64,000 nt of DNA from Sphingorhabdus sp. EL138 (GCF_945882965.1 NZ_CAMCWY010000014.1:1-64000), one strand, 5' to 3'. Counted from the stretch's first letter, positions 26,950 to 39,308 are shown. Notes: generated from the letters alone by a model not told the origin. Program-made: numbers and translations.

Positions 26950-27744
26950 ATGAACAAAAAATTCCTCGTGCCCGTCGCGGTGTTGGCCGCATCTTCCATG
27001 CTTTCTGGCTGCGCTGCGCTTGGTCTGGGTGGTGGCGGTGCGAAGCCGGGTAGCAACACCCGTTATGTCGCGCGTGACGTAAATACGCTGTATGCCGCCG
27101 CAAAGGATAAACTTGATAACAAGCAATATGAAGTCGCAGCGGCGTTGTTTGATGAGGTTGAGCGTCAGCATCCTTATTCGCCATGGGCCCGCCGGGCGCA
27201 GCTTATGAGCGCGTTTAGCTATTATATGGCGCAGAAATATAATGAGTCGATCCAATCGTCGCGCCGTTTCCTGTCGATCCATCCGGGTAACAAGGACGCA
27301 GGCTACGCATATTATCTGATTGCTTTGTCTTATTATGAGCAAATCAGTGATGTGACTCGTGACCAGAAAATTTCGGAGCAGGCATTGGCAGCTTTGGGCG
27401 AAGTGCAGCGCCGTTACCCGACATCGCGTTATGCGTCGGATGCCATGTTGAAGGTCGACCTTGTGCGCGACCATCTTGCCGGTAAGGAAATGGAAATTGG
27501 CCGTTTCTACCAACGCCGCGCCTTGTGGCTGGCGTCGTCGCTGCGCTTTCGGGAAGTGATCGATAAATATGACACGACGACGCACACACCAGAGGCTTTG
27601 TATCGCCTGACCGAAAGCTATCTTGCGATGGGCGTTCCCGAAGAGGCGAAGAAGGCAGCGGCGGTGCTGGGTGCCAATTATCCTGGTAGCCAATGGTATG
27701 CGCGTGCCTATGATCTGATGCAGAAGAACGCGCCCGCCGCGTAA
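26950..27744 (+). CDS. bamD: Outer-membrane assembly lipoprotein BamD
   Basis: Essential part of the BAM complex that inserts beta-barrel proteins in the outer membrane. It has 264 residues. The lipoprotein signal ends in MLSGC with lipidated Cys21. Five TPR-like repeats fill the rest (ADS-type NKQYEVAAALFDEVERQHPYSPWA, then YPTSRYASDAM). The ATG follows AGGGAGC by a few bases. It is four bp upstream of recN, a frequent alphaproteobacterial neighbour. Its clients include the TonB receptor in this window (inference). Confidence 0.95.
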   Translation: MNKKFLVPVAVLAASSMLSGCAALGLGGGGAKPGSNTRYVARDVNTLYAAAKDKLDNKQYEVAAALFDEVERQHPYSPWARRAQLMSAFSYYMAQKYNESIQSSRRFLSIHPGNKDAGYAYYLIALSYYEQISDVTRDQKISEQALAALGEVQRRYPTSRYASDAMLKVDLVRDHLAGKEMEIGRFYQRRALWLASSLRFREVIDKYDTTTHTPEALYRLTESYLAMGVPEEAKKAAAVLGANYPGSQWYARAYDLMQKNAPAA

Positions 27745-27748
27745 TGCC

Positions 27749-29400
27749 ATGCTAACGGGGCTTTCGATCCGCGATGTCGTGCTGATCGAGGCACTGGACT
27801 TGGAATTTGCAGGCGGTCTTGGCGTGCTTACGGGGGAGACCGGGGCCGGTAAATCCATATTGTTGGATGCGCTTGGCCTTGCCCTTGGCGCGCGCGCCGA
27901 TAGCGGCTTGGTACGCTCTGGCGCGGACAAGGCGCAGGTTACAGCAAGTTTTGATGCCCCTGCTTATGTCGCGGCGTTCTTGGCCGACAATGACATTGAT
28001 ATCGATAGCGATGAGCCGTTAATCATCCGTCGTTCGGTAAAGGCAGATGGCGGCAGCAAGGCGTTTATCAACGACCAACCCTGCTCTGCTGCGCTTTTGC
28101 GGGAAGTTGGGGCAGCGTTGGTTGAAATCCACGGCCAGCATGATGATCGCGGCATGCTCAATGCGCGCGGGCATCGCGGATTGTTAGACAGCTTTGGCCG
28201 CAGCGATACCGCAACCGTGTCGGCCAATTTTGCCGCGTGGCAGGATGCAAAGTCCCGTTTGGATATTGCCCGTGAAGCGCTCGAAAACGCCGCGCGCGAC
28301 CGCGAATGGTTGGAACATGCGGTGGCCGAGCTTGCCGCATTCCATCCGCAGCCCGGCGAAGAAGAGCAGCTCGCAGGCGAGCGGTCGGATATGCAAAAGG
28401 GTGAGCGCATTGCCGAGGACCTGAAGGCCGTGCTGGAGAGCTTTGATGGCCCGAAAAGCGGCGTGTCGCTGATCCGTGGTGCGGCGCGCAAGCTGGACCG
28501 TTTGGCCGACGCGCACCCGTTGTTGGCCGAGGCGCTGACCGCGCTTGACCGCGCGGTGATTGAGGCGAGCGAGGCCGAGGATAAGTTAAACGCGGCGGCG
28601 CGCGCGATTGAATATGAGCCTGCACGGCTTGATGAGATTGAGGAGCGCTTGTTTGAACTGCGCGCACTTGCCCGCAAGCATAATATTTCGCCAGACGGCA
28701 TTATCGCGCTGCAGGAAAAGCTGACGGCGCAGTTGCAATCGATTCAGGCAGGCGGCGAGGGGCTTGCGGTGTTGGAGGCTGATGTCGCGGCGAAGCACAC
28801 CGCCTATGTCGGGAGCGCAATCGCATTGTCTGCGGTCCGTGCGGCAGCCGCATTCAAGTTGGACGTAGCGGTGAAAAATGAACTTGCGCCATTAAAGCTG
28901 GATGCCGCGCAGTTTCAGACGGCGGTGGAGAGATTGCCGGAGGACCGCTGGACGGCTTATGGCATGGACCGCGTTGAGTTTCTGATTTCAACCAACCCTG
29001 GTGCGCCTTTTGCGCCCTTGGCGAAGATCGCGTCGGGCGGGGAATTGTCGCGTTTCATCCTGGCGTTGAAAGTTGCGTTGGCCGAAGAGGGCGGAGCCGC
29101 CACGATTATCTTCGACGAAATCGACCGAGGCGTTGGCGGCGCAGTTGCAGCGGCGATTGGCGAACGCCTTGCGCGTCTTGCAACCCGCACACAATTGCTT
29201 GCCGTCACGCACAGCCCGCAAGTCGCTGCCAAAGGCAAGGCGCATTATTTTATCGCGAAATCGAGCCAAGGCACGGTCACGCGGACAGGTGTTATTTTGC
29301 TTGATGCCGAAGCCCGCCGCCAAGAAATCGCCCGTATGTTGTCCGGCGCAGAGATAACCGATGAGGCAAGGGCACAGGCAATGCGGTTGTTGGAGATTGT

Positions 29401-29404
<4 letters not shown>
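27749..29404 (+). CDS. recN: DNA repair protein RecN
   Basis: SMC-like ATPase acting in double-strand break repair. It has 551 residues. Walker A is GETGAGKS near residue 30. A long coiled-coil middle section (about 160-360) separates the ATPase halves. The signature KIASGGELSRFILALK and Walker B TIIFDEIDRGVGG are in the C-terminal half. It starts four bp after bamD and its TGA overlaps the next ATG (ATGA). Confidence 0.96.
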
Positions 29405-31997
<2,593 letters not shown>

Positions 31998-32046
31998 TGC
32001 TGGCCGGGTTGGCGGTGTAATTTCACCCCCCCCGTCGCCCCCCGAC

Positions 32047-32137
32047 CGTCACCCTGAACTTGTTTCAGGGTCCATTTCTCGTCTCTACCCTTCGGTCTAT
32101 GTGGCACGATGGATGCTGAAACGAGTTCAGCATGACG
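32047..32137. repeat. REP-like palindrome pair, family 1, copies B and C in inverted orientation
   Basis: Copy B (32047-32075) and copy C (32109-32137) are near reverse complements and can pair into one long stem; each also folds on itself. The inner arms are ACCCTGA with TCAGGGT in B and ATGCTGA with TCAGCAT in the reverse complement of C. Both differences are compensatory. Copy A lies at 24232-24258. Confidence 0.75.
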
Positions 32138-32162
32138 TTAGGGGAAACGCGCCTTCTTTTTC

Positions 32163-32193
32163 GTTGCCCCTGTGCAGGCTGGGGCCCATCACG
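32163..32193. repeat. Palindromic repeat, family 2, single arm
   Basis: GCCCC (32166-32170), then GCAGGCTGGGGCCCATCACG. The same unit occurs at 37107-37135, 37184-37212 (inverted) and 37538-37569. Confidence 0.65.
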
Positions 32194-32285
32194 TCTATCG
32201 TCCGAGCGCGACGCTAACTGGCCAAGCACGATAGGTTCCAGCAGTTGCAGTTGCCGTAATCCGGTTTCAAGTGTAACCTAATACC

Positions 32286-32531
32286 ATGAACTCAAATAGC
32301 CATGTTTACGAAACGCCTCCCGCTGGCGCGCATGCCGATTGGACTGTGCCCCAAAATTGGGAAAAGTTCAGCGCGGATGAACATGCCAACTGGGACAGGT
32401 TGTTTGCGCGGTAATCGGCAATGCTGCCCGGGCGTGCTGCCGATGCCTTTATGCGCGGTATTGATGTCCTCAAGCTGTCCCGCCCCGGCATTCCCGATTA
32501 TCGCGAATTGAACGCGCGACCGGCAACCTAG
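32286..32531 (+). pseudogene. phhA: Remnant of phenylalanine-4-hydroxylase gene
   Basis: Reading from the ATG at 32286 gives 42 residues (PPAGAHADWTVPQNWEKFS, DEHANWDRLFAR) that match the N-terminus of bacterial phenylalanine 4-monooxygenase. An in-frame TAA (32412-32414) stands where a CAA codon would be expected. The same frame then continues with SAMLPGRAADAFMRGIDVL and KLSRPGIPDYRELNAR before TAG at 32529-32531. The catalytic iron-binding domain (about 200 residues) is absent. So the gene has both a nonsense change and a large 3' loss. It lies between palindromic repeats and prmA. The family match is from memory of the motif pattern. Confidence 0.75.
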
Positions 32532-32582
32532 CTACTGATTAAGGCAGCAACGAAGGCTCTCGGGCGGTGCAATGCTGCTTTG

Positions 32583-33563
32583 CTACCAAGTTCCAAAATC
32601 TCCGGGTGGTTGGCTCGTGCGACCACTCGCCCGTACGGGACGTTTCCAACCGTAACTCCGGCGCTTCACGAGCCACAAACACGGCCAGTCGCCACAGTCG
32701 ACGCGTTTTTCCAGACGGAAACCCTGCCGTTTGTATGCGCGTAATACGGTTTTGGCTTGCGTATTCAGGAGCCCGGCCAATATCAACGAACCATTGTCGC
32801 GCAAGATATTCGCAATCGACGGCGCAAGTTCAATCAAGGGGCTGGCAAGAATATTGGCCGTTACAAGGTCGTAGGGCGCTCGTGCGGCGATCAGCGGGTG
32901 CGCGGTTCCTTCGGCTGCACAAAGTGCAATTTGCCCCTGAGAAACGCCACAGGGCACGTTGTTGGCCCGCGCATTGTCTGCGGTGACTTCAACGCTGATC
33001 GGATCAATATCCGACGCCGTGACATAGGCCTTTGGCCAAAGCTTGTGGGCGGCAAAAGCGAGCAACCCAGTGCCCGTGCCAATATCGGCGATTACGTCGA
33101 ACCGCTTGCCGGCGCGTTCCATGTTGTCCAGCATATTCAGGCAGCCGGTGGTGGTTTCATGGCCACCTGTGCCAAAGGCGCGGCTTGCCTCAATCAGAAA
33201 CGGCGTTGCGCCCTTGGGCACGGTCCCCTTGTTGGAACTGGTGTGGACATAAAAACGGCCCGCATGGACTGGCTGTAACGCTTTTTGGCTCATGACGACC
33301 CAGTCGGCGTCGGGCAGCTTTTCGATGACTGGATTTGCCTTTGCGGCGCTTTTTATCCGGCTGTGTATGGCATTGATAACAGCTTGGCTGGGTTCAACCG
33401 AAAAATAAGCGTCCAAGCGCCATTTATCGTCATTAAATGCCTCAACCTCGTCCGCTACAATCGTGGGCATGGGATCAAGCGATGCCAGCCATGCATCGTC
33501 TTCGTGGATTGCCTCTGCCTCTGCACGGGTGCAGGGAAACCGGACTTTCCAATCACCGGACAT
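32583..33563 (-). CDS. prmA: Ribosomal protein L11 methyltransferase
   Basis: SAM-dependent enzyme trimethylating ribosomal protein L11. It has 326 residues from the ATG at 33563; an ATG at 33575 would add four residues. The first matches the family opening (M-x-x-x-WKV-x-F-PCTRAEAEAI). The SAM motif IADIGTGTGLLAFAA, the AFGTGGHETT motif and the catalytic-region ANILASPL are all present. The end (RASGRTSQPPGDFGTW) is the extended tail usual in sphingomonads. It overlaps the stop of the upstream SDR gene. Confidence 0.92.
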   Translation of the reverse strand: MSGDWKVRFPCTRAEAEAIHEDDAWLASLDPMPTIVADEVEAFNDDKWRLDAYFSVEPSQAVINAIHSRIKSAAKANPVIEKLPDADWVVMSQKALQPVHAGRFYVHTSSNKGTVPKGATPFLIEASRAFGTGGHETTTGCLNMLDNMERAGKRFDVIADIGTGTGLLAFAAHKLWPKAYVTASDIDPISVEVTADNARANNVPCGVSQGQIALCAAEGTAHPLIAARAPYDLVTANILASPLIELAPSIANILRDNGSLILAGLLNTQAKTVLRAYKRQGFRLEKRVDCGDWPCLWLVKRRSYGWKRPVRASGRTSQPPGDFGTW

Positions 33564-34245
33564 AGCTTGCGCCATTTACGTCGAGCACCGCGCCGGTCAT
33601 GGATGGCGGGGCATCCAAAGCGCAAAACTTCGCCATAACCGCGACCTCTTCGGGGTCGGCGACCTTGCCTAAGGGGATGTCTGCCAGCAATTTGTCGCCG
33701 CCACGGCTTTGCAGATATTCTTCGGCCATACCTGTCATCGTAAAGCCGGGGCAGATGGCAAAGGCATAAATGCCCTCTTTGGCATAAGCGCGCGCGATGG
33801 TTTTGGTCATCGCGACCATACCCGCCTTTGACGCGGCATAATGCCAATGGGCAGGGCTATCGCCGCGATGTGCGGCGCGGCTGGCGATGTTGACGATACG
33901 GCCTGATGTGCCATTGGCCTGCCAATGCAGCACCGCGCGGCGGCACATATCCGCACTGGCCGTCAGGTTTATCTGCATCGTTCGTGCCCAACTTGCCAGC
34001 CATTCGTCGTCTGGCCGGGAAATAGGGTTTTCTTCGAAGACGCCTGCGTTGTTGATGAGGACATCAATCCGGCCATCCAAAGCGTCAAATGCCTTTGCCC
34101 ACAGCTGCGCTGGAACCGCCGGATCATTCAGGTCACCATCCTTGCCGGACATGGCAACTACCTTCGTTGTGGCGGCATCAAAGCTTGCGGCAATTGCTGC
34201 GCCAATTCCGCGTGAGGCACCGGTGATAAGGATATGTGTTTTCAT
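33553..34245 (-). CDS. Short-chain dehydrogenase/reductase
   Basis: NAD(P)-dependent oxidoreductase of 230 residues, classical SDR type, substrate unknown. The cofactor motif GASRGIG is at residues 9-15, NNAG follows, and the catalytic Ser/Tyr/Lys are in NIASRAAHRG and HYAASKAGM. The C-terminus resembles FabG-like 3-oxoacyl reductases (ICPGFTMTGMAEEY). It is upstream of prmA and overlaps it; it diverges from sdhC over about 170 bp. Confidence 0.88.
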   Translation of the reverse strand: MKTHILITGASRGIGAAIAASFDAATTKVVAMSGKDGDLNDPAVPAQLWAKAFDALDGRIDVLINNAGVFEENPISRPDDEWLASWARTMQINLTASADMCRRAVLHWQANGTSGRIVNIASRAAHRGDSPAHWHYAASKAGMVAMTKTIARAYAKEGIYAFAICPGFTMTGMAEEYLQSRGGDKLLADIPLGKVADPEEVAVMAKFCALDAPPSMTGAVLDVNGASYVR

Positions 34246-34417
34246 CGGCGCTGCCTTTCACAGCACAGATAAAATTTCAACTAAAGTTATTAGGGTCAGG
34301 ACCACAAAAATTGGTTAGCCGATTCCACGTTTCGCACTGCGCAGGTCTTGCACCAAAGCATTAATCGGTTAATGAGCGTGACAACGTCGAACGCTAATAT
34401 ATATGAAGGACGCTAAT

Positions 34418-34864
34418 ATGATGGCGAAAAACCCTAACCGGCCACTGTCACCGCATTTGCAGGTGTATCGTTGGTCGCCGCAGATGGCCATTTCGATCTT
34501 CCACCGCGCGACAGGTTTTGTTCTCGCGACTGCTGGAATGATGACTTTATTGTGGTGGTTGGCGGCAATTGGGGGCGGTGCGCAAAGCTATGCCACGTTC
34601 CAACAATATGTCGTTTCGGCAGGTGCCGATGGTACGGTCGTGCAAATGGCTAGCAACTGGTTCTTCCGCCTTGTGGCTTTGGCCGTGACCTTCAGTTTCT
34701 TTCAACATCTGGCCTCCGGGCTTCGCCACTTTGTGCTGGATATTGGCGCTGGCTATGAATTGAAGGCCAACCGGTTGTGGGCATCGGTTGCATTTGTCGC
34801 AGCCTTTTTTGCAACTGCATTGGTCGCCCTGTTTGTGGCATCACGCTTTCTTGGAGTTTTGTGA
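34418..34864 (+). CDS. sdhC: Succinate dehydrogenase cytochrome b556 subunit
   Basis: Membrane anchor of complex II that holds haem b and part of the quinone site. It has 148 residues with three helices. Conserved SPHLQVYRW, SIFHRATG and the haem-ligand region HLASGLRH are present. The ATG at 34418 is chosen for its AAGGA 7 nt upstream; ATGs at 34403 and 34421 are in frame. The stop overlaps the sdhD start (TGATG). An ATTAATCGGTTAAT palindrome (34360-34373) lies in the promoter region. Confidence 0.93.
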   Translation: MMAKNPNRPLSPHLQVYRWSPQMAISIFHRATGFVLATAGMMTLLWWLAAIGGGAQSYATFQQYVVSAGADGTVVQMASNWFFRLVALAVTFSFFQHLASGLRHFVLDIGAGYELKANRLWASVAFVAAFFATALVALFVASRFLGVL

Positions 34865-35253
34865 TGGACAGTAGAACAAATATTGGTCGCGTCCGCGGCC
34901 TTGGTTCGGCCAAGCATGGCGGCGAACATTGGTTGAAGCAGCGCTTGACCGCGATTGGTAATGTATTGCTGACCACTTGGTTTGTGTTGTCTTTGCTAAT
35001 GATCCCAAGTTTTGACCATGCGGCGCTCGCGCAATGGCTGGCACAGCCATTGGTTGCGGTTCCCATGATCTTGATGATTACCAATATCTTTGCGCATGCC
35101 CGCTTGGGCCTTCAGGTGTTGATCGAGGATTATGTCCATGATGACGGCCTGAAGTTTGCGGCCATGACATTATTGAACTTTTACGTCATCGCCAGCGCCG
35201 TATTCGGCATTTTCGTCGTCGCAAAACTCGCATTTACCGGAGCTCCCGCCTGA
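34864..35253 (+). CDS. sdhD: Succinate dehydrogenase hydrophobic anchor subunit
   Basis: Second membrane anchor of complex II, 129 residues with three helices. Family features: [18 protein letters not shown] at the N-terminus and the haem-side [17 protein letters not shown]. The start overlaps the sdhC stop by one base, and its stop overlaps sdhA likewise, with GGAG about nine bases upstream. Confidence 0.92.
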   Translation: MDSRTNIGRVRGLGSAKHGGEHWLKQRLTAIGNVLLTTWFVLSLLMIPSFDHAALAQWLAQPLVAVPMILMITNIFAHARLGLQVLIEDYVHDDGLKFAAMTLLNFYVIASAVFGIFVVAKLAFTGAPA

Positions 35254-37055
35254 TGTCAGACGCTTACAAGATTATTGACCACACATATGATACCGTTGTC
35301 GTCGGCGCTGGCGGTTCAGGTCTGCGCGCCACTATGGGCAGCGCAGAAGCGGGTTTGAAAACCGCTTGCATTACCAAAGTCTTCCCAACGCGTTCGCACA
35401 CTGTCGCGGCGCAAGGCGGAATTGCGGCATCGCTTGGTAACAATTCGCCGGACCATTGGACCTGGCATATGTATGACACGGTCAAGGGCTCCGATTGGCT
35501 CGGTGACCAAGATGCCATTGAATATATGGTCCGTGAGGCACCTGCTGCGGTGTACGAACTGGAGCATGCGGGCGTCCCATTCTCGCGCAACGCCGACGGC
35601 ACTATCTACCAACGGCCATTTGGCGGGCATATGCAGAATATGGGCGAAGGCCCCCCAGTTCAGCGTACCGCAGCGGCAGCCGACCGTACCGGTCACGCGA
35701 TGTTGCACGCTTTGTATCAGCAAAGCCTGAAGTATGACGCGGACTTCTTTATTGAATATTTCGCGCTCGACCTGATCATGGAAAATGGTGAATGCCGAGG
35801 TGTCATCGCCATGTGCATGGAAGATGGCAGCATTCACCGGTTTAAGAGCCACGCAGTCGTGTTGGCAACCGGGGGCTATGGCCGCGCCTATTTCTCCGCC
35901 ACTTCGGCGCATACTTGCACCGGCGATGGCGGCGGCATGGTCTTGCGCGCTGGGCTGCCATTGCAGGATATGGAGTTTGTCCAGTTCCACCCGACGGGTA
36001 TTTATGGCGCTGGCGTTCTCATCACCGAAGGCGCACGCGGTGAGGGTGGTTATCTGACCAACAGCGAAGGCGAACGCTTTATGGAGCGCTACGCCCCATC
36101 GGCGAAGGACCTTGCGTCACGCGACGTCGTCAGCCGTTCGATGGCGCTTGAAATGCGCGAAGGGCGCGGCGTTGGCGAGCACAAAGACCATATCTATTTG
36201 CATCTCGATCATATCGACCCTGCGGTATTGGCGCAGCGTTTGCCCGGCATCACCGAAAGCGGCAAGATTTTCGCGGGCGTTGACCTGACGCGGCAGCCGC
36301 TGCCCGTCACGCCAACCGTGCACTATAATATGGGCGGTATTCCTTGCAATTATCATGGCCAAGTCGTCAACAAGGTAGGCGATGATCCCGAAGTCATCGT
36401 GCAGGGCCTTTATGCCGTTGGCGAAGCAGCCTGCGTTTCGGTGCATGGCGCAAACCGTTTGGGTTCCAACTCGTTAATTGACCTTGTCGTATTTGGCCGG
36501 GCAACGGGCTTGCATTTGAAGGCATCCCTGACTGCTGGCGCGCCGCATAAGGCTTTGCCGGCTGACGCTGCGGACCTTGCGCTTGCACGCATCGACAAGT
36601 TTCGTAACGCGAAAGGCGGATCACCCACAGCCGAGATCCGCTTGCAAATGCAACGCACGATGCAAAAGCATGCTGCCGTATTCCGCGACACTGCGTTGTT
36701 GGAAGAAGGCGTAGTTGAAATGCAGAAGGTCAATAAGCGTTTGGCCGACGTTCGCGTGACCGACCGTAGCCTTATCTGGAATACCGACCTCATCGAAACG
36801 CTTGAGCTCGATAACCTGATGGCACAGGCGGTTTGCACAGTCGAAAGTGCAAACAACCGCAAGGAAAGCCGTGGCGCACATGCGCACGAAGATTTCCCCG
36901 AGCGCGACGACGCCAACTGGATGAAGCATACGGCGTCATGGTTTGAAGGCTGGGGCGGCTCCGGCGGTAAAGTCAAAATCGACTACCGTCCGGTCCATGA
37001 CTACACCCTCACCGACGATGTCGCGTATATTAAGCCGAAGCCGAGGGTGTATTGA
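35253..37055 (+). CDS. sdhA: Succinate dehydrogenase flavoprotein subunit
   Basis: Oxidises succinate to fumarate with covalent FAD. It has 600 residues. The dinucleotide motif [12 protein letters not shown] opens the protein. His49 in [13 protein letters not shown] is the covalent FAD site. The active-site [22 protein letters not shown] region and [11 protein letters not shown] are present. It is coupled to sdhD. The iron-sulfur subunit sdhB, which normally follows, is not here; palindromic repeats and a broken gene follow instead. Confidence 0.96.
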   Translation: MSDAYKIIDHTYDTVVVGAGGSGLRATMGSAEAGLKTACITKVFPTRSHTVAAQGGIAASLGNNSPDHWTWHMYDTVKGSDWLGDQDAIEYMVREAPAAVYELEHAGVPFSRNADGTIYQRPFGGHMQNMGEGPPVQRTAAAADRTGHAMLHALYQQSLKYDADFFIEYFALDLIMENGECRGVIAMCMEDGSIHRFKSHAVVLATGGYGRAYFSATSAHTCTGDGGGMVLRAGLPLQDMEFVQFHPTGIYGAGVLITEGARGEGGYLTNSEGERFMERYAPSAKDLASRDVVSRSMALEMREGRGVGEHKDHIYLHLDHIDPAVLAQRLPGITESGKIFAGVDLTRQPLPVTPTVHYNMGGIPCNYHGQVVNKVGDDPEVIVQGLYAVGEAACVSVHGANRLGSNSLIDLVVFGRATGLHLKASLTAGAPHKALPADAADLALARIDKFRNAKGGSPTAEIRLQMQRTMQKHAAVFRDTALLEEGVVEMQKVNKRLADVRVTDRSLIWNTDLIETLELDNLMAQAVCTVESANNRKESRGAHAHEDFPERDDANWMKHTASWFEGWGGSGGKVKIDYRPVHDYTLTDDVAYIKPKPRVY

Positions 37056-37106
37056 GGGCTTAGAAAATCGGGGTATTTCGAAAATTACCCCAGTCAACAA
37101 ACACCC

Positions 37107-37212
37107 CGTCGCCCCAGTGCAGGCTGGGGCCTATCACGCGTATCAGGGTAGCGCGTCGGGGGTTTGTGTAAACCGATAAACGCGATAGGCCCCAGCCTGC
37201 ACTGGGGCGACG
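37107..37212. repeat. Perfect 29-bp inverted repeat, family 2
   Basis: Arms 37107-37135 and 37184-37212 are exact reverse complements over 29 bp and are separated by 48 bp. Each arm also contains a self-pairing GCCCCAG/CTGGGGC unit. It lies 51 bp after sdhA and could stabilise or end that transcript, though there is no T-run. Confidence 0.85.
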
Positions 37213-37225
37213 TTTGGGTTGATGG

Positions 37226-37537
37226 CTATTTGTTCAGGTCTTCACACAAGTCCCGCCATTCAGGATTGCTTCGGCTGATCAATTCGGTTTTCCATCGGCG
37301 CTTCCAAACCTTCATGGCCTTTTCGCGCTTGATGGCTTCTTCGATGTCGTCAAATGCTTCATAATAGACCAAAATCTTACAGCCATTTTCTGTACAGAAT
37401 TTGGAGCCTAGATCATTCTAATGCTCCCAAATCCGGCTTGGGAGGTTGGCGGTCACGCCGATATAGAGCGTGCCGTGCGAGCCGCTGGCCATGATGTAGA
37501 CATATCCGCCTTCTGCCAAATCATCCTCCCAACCCAC
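37226..37537 (-). pseudogene. Broken GIY-YIG endonuclease-like gene (UPF0213 type)
   Basis: The minus strand encodes a small GIY-YIG domain: GGYVYIMASGSHGTLYIGVT, then RIWEH, an in-frame TAG at 37418-37420, and in the same frame NDLGSKFCTENGCKILVYYE, IKREKAMKVWKRRWKTEL and NPEWRDLCEDLNK. Both YVYIM and LYIGV catalytic-strand motifs are kept. Only a single stop (from a likely Lys or Gln codon) disrupts it, so inactivation looks recent, or a sequencing error is possible. GTG at 37535-37537 or TTG at 37517-37519 would be the start. It is flanked on both sides by family 2 repeats. Confidence 0.75.
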
Positions 37538-37569
37538 CGTCGCCCCGGCGTAGGCTGGGGCCCATCACG
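37538..37569. repeat. Palindromic repeat, family 2, copy next to the GIY-YIG pseudogene
   Basis: CGTCGCCCC, then GTAGGCTGGGGCCCATCACG: the same unit as the arms at 37107-37212, with a changed loop and intact GCCCC/GGGGC arms. Confidence 0.65.
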
Positions 37570-37629
37570 TGGTGAAGGCTCGCACTCCGATTGTCGGCTT
37601 GCGCGGAAAAGCCTGATTACCTTACCCCG

Positions 37630-38616
37630 TCAAAGGCGCGCAAAAACCTCCGCCGTAATCGCCAAACTCCGTTTGCGCTTTTCATGGTCGAAAACCGAAC
37701 ATGCAACGATGATTTCGTCGGCTTGCGTCCGGGCCTGAAACGCTTGCACCGCGGCCTTGACGGTATCCGCCGCACCGATGGCGCTTGCGGACAGTACATC
37801 ATTCAAGGCCGATGCAAAATGCGGGGGCAGGGATGCGACATAGCCCTCCACAGGTGGCGGCAATTGGCGGGGGTTGCCCGTGCGAAATGCGACGAAGCTT
37901 TGCATCAATGAACTTGCTAAAAATTCCCCTTCCGCATCGGTGTCGGCGGCGATGATGTTGAACGCGGCCATGGCGTGCGGGGCGTCAAGCGCGGCGCTTG
38001 GGCGGAAATGGCTGCGGTAGATATGCAGCGCCTCATCCAGCATTTGTGGCGCAAAGTGGCTGGCAAAGGCAAAGGGCAGGCCCAAGGCTGCGGCAACCTG
38101 CGCGCCATAGAGGCTGCTGCCCAAGATGTAGAGTTGGACATGGGCGCCTGCACCCGGCGTGGCGACGATGCCGGTTTGGCCATCATCGGCGAAATAGCTT
38201 TGTAATTCCATCACATCGCGCGGGAACGCATTGGGGTCGCTGTCGAGCGTCCGCCGGATTGCGGCGGCAACGCGTTGGTCACTGCCCGGTGCCCGGCCAA
38301 GCCCCAAATCAATGCGGCCCGGATACAGGGCATCCAACGTGCCGAACTGTTCGGCAATGACTAAGGGGGAATGGTTGGGCAACATGATGCCGCCGGAACC
38401 AACGCGGATGGTCTTTGTCGCCGCAGCAATATGCCCGATGACGACGCTGGTAGCTGCGCTCGCAATTCCGCGCATGCCGTGATGTTCGGCAACCCAATAG
38501 CGTGTGAAGCCAAGGTTTTCGGCATGCGCCGCAAGGTCAGCCGCATTGGCGAGCGCGCTTGCAACGGACCCGCCTTCGACAACAGGCACCAGATCAAGAA
38601 AAGAGAATGAAGTCAT
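37630..38616 (-). CDS. LLM-class flavin-dependent monooxygenase-like protein
   Basis: Luciferase-like TIM-barrel protein of 328 residues using reduced flavin, substrate unknown. Signatures: YWVAEHHGM near residue 40, [13 protein letters not shown], and [10 protein letters not shown]. It belongs to the single-component group related to YhbW/MsnO8. The ATG at 38616 has no clear ribosome binding site. It diverges from the LysE-type exporter. The region just beyond its 3' end is rich in repeats. Confidence 0.87.
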   Translation of the reverse strand: MTSFSFLDLVPVVEGGSVASALANAADLAAHAENLGFTRYWVAEHHGMRGIASAATSVVIGHIAAATKTIRVGSGGIMLPNHSPLVIAEQFGTLDALYPGRIDLGLGRAPGSDQRVAAAIRRTLDSDPNAFPRDVMELQSYFADDGQTGIVATPGAGAHVQLYILGSSLYGAQVAAALGLPFAFASHFAPQMLDEALHIYRSHFRPSAALDAPHAMAAFNIIAADTDAEGEFLASSLMQSFVAFRTGNPRQLPPPVEGYVASLPPHFASALNDVLSASAIGAADTVKAAVQAFQARTQADEIIVACSVFDHEKRKRSLAITAEVFARL

Positions 38617-38693
38617 GGGGTGTAGATGGTGGGTTATTACCGCAAAGCCAAGCGCAATCGACTATTTCTTCGTGCCGTGCGATATACGTTCTG

Positions 38694-39308
38694 GTGATCA
38701 CTGAACTTTTTATGCCTTTCCTTGTGACAACAATGCTCATCGAGCTAACCCCCGGTCCAAATATGGCGTGGTTGGCGTTGACGAGCGCGAGCGAAGGCAA
38801 AAGGTCCGGATTTGCGGCGGTAGCAGGGATTGCGCTTGGCCTTGCGACGCTGGCCACAGCATCGGCCATTGGCCTTGCGGAGTTGGCGACGCGCTCTCCA
38901 ACGATATTCAGCCTGTTGCGATATGCAGGCGTTGCCTATTTGCTTTGGCTGGCGTGGAAGACATGGGCGGACAAAAATGAACCCATGCCGGAGAATATAA
39001 GCAAAAATGCGCTCGGTGCATGGTTTCGCCATGGGCTGTTGTTGAACCTGCTGAACCCCAAGGCAGCCGTTTTCTTCCTAACGGTTCTGCCAGCCTATAT
39101 CACGCAAAGCGCGCCAGTTGCGCCGCAAACGGCGTTGCTCTCTGCAAGCTATGTAGCGATTGCCACTTTTGTGCATTTGGTCATCGTTGCACTAGCGGCA
39201 CAGGCACATGGATGGATATCCACCGGGACCAGGGCACGAATCGTCCGCCGCGTCTTTGCCGTTCTGTTGGCAGGTATCGCTATTTGGTTTCTGGCGAGCT
39301 CAGCTTAG
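38694..39308 (+). CDS. LysE/RhtB-family amino-acid exporter
   Basis: Inner-membrane efflux protein of about 204 residues with six hydrophobic segments. The family signature LTPGPNMAWLALTSASEG is near the N-terminus, and the mid-protein motif LLNLLNPKAAVFFLTVLP is typical of RhtB/LysE. The start is uncertain: GTG at 38694 gives a normal-length N-terminus, ATG at 38712 would shorten the first helix. Substrate unknown. It ends 9 bp before the convergent dehydrogenase gene. Confidence 0.85.
   Translation: MITELFMPFLVTTMLIELTPGPNMAWLALTSASEGKRSGFAAVAGIALGLATLATASAIGLAELATRSPTIFSLLRYAGVAYLLWLAWKTWADKNEPMPENISKNALGAWFRHGLLLNLLNPKAAVFFLTVLPAYITQSAPVAPQTALLSASYVAIATFVHLVIVALAAQAHGWISTGTRARIVRRVFAVLLAGIAIWFLASSA

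Noticed and set aside
26890-27930. 346-codon open frame antisense to bamD and recN
   Set aside because: Runs through the bamD signal peptide and the recN start and shows only low-complexity arginine-rich sequence.
32302-32511. 69-codon open frame starting MFTKRLPLARM
   Set aside because: It is the out-of-frame reading of the phenylalanine hydroxylase relic and resembles nothing.
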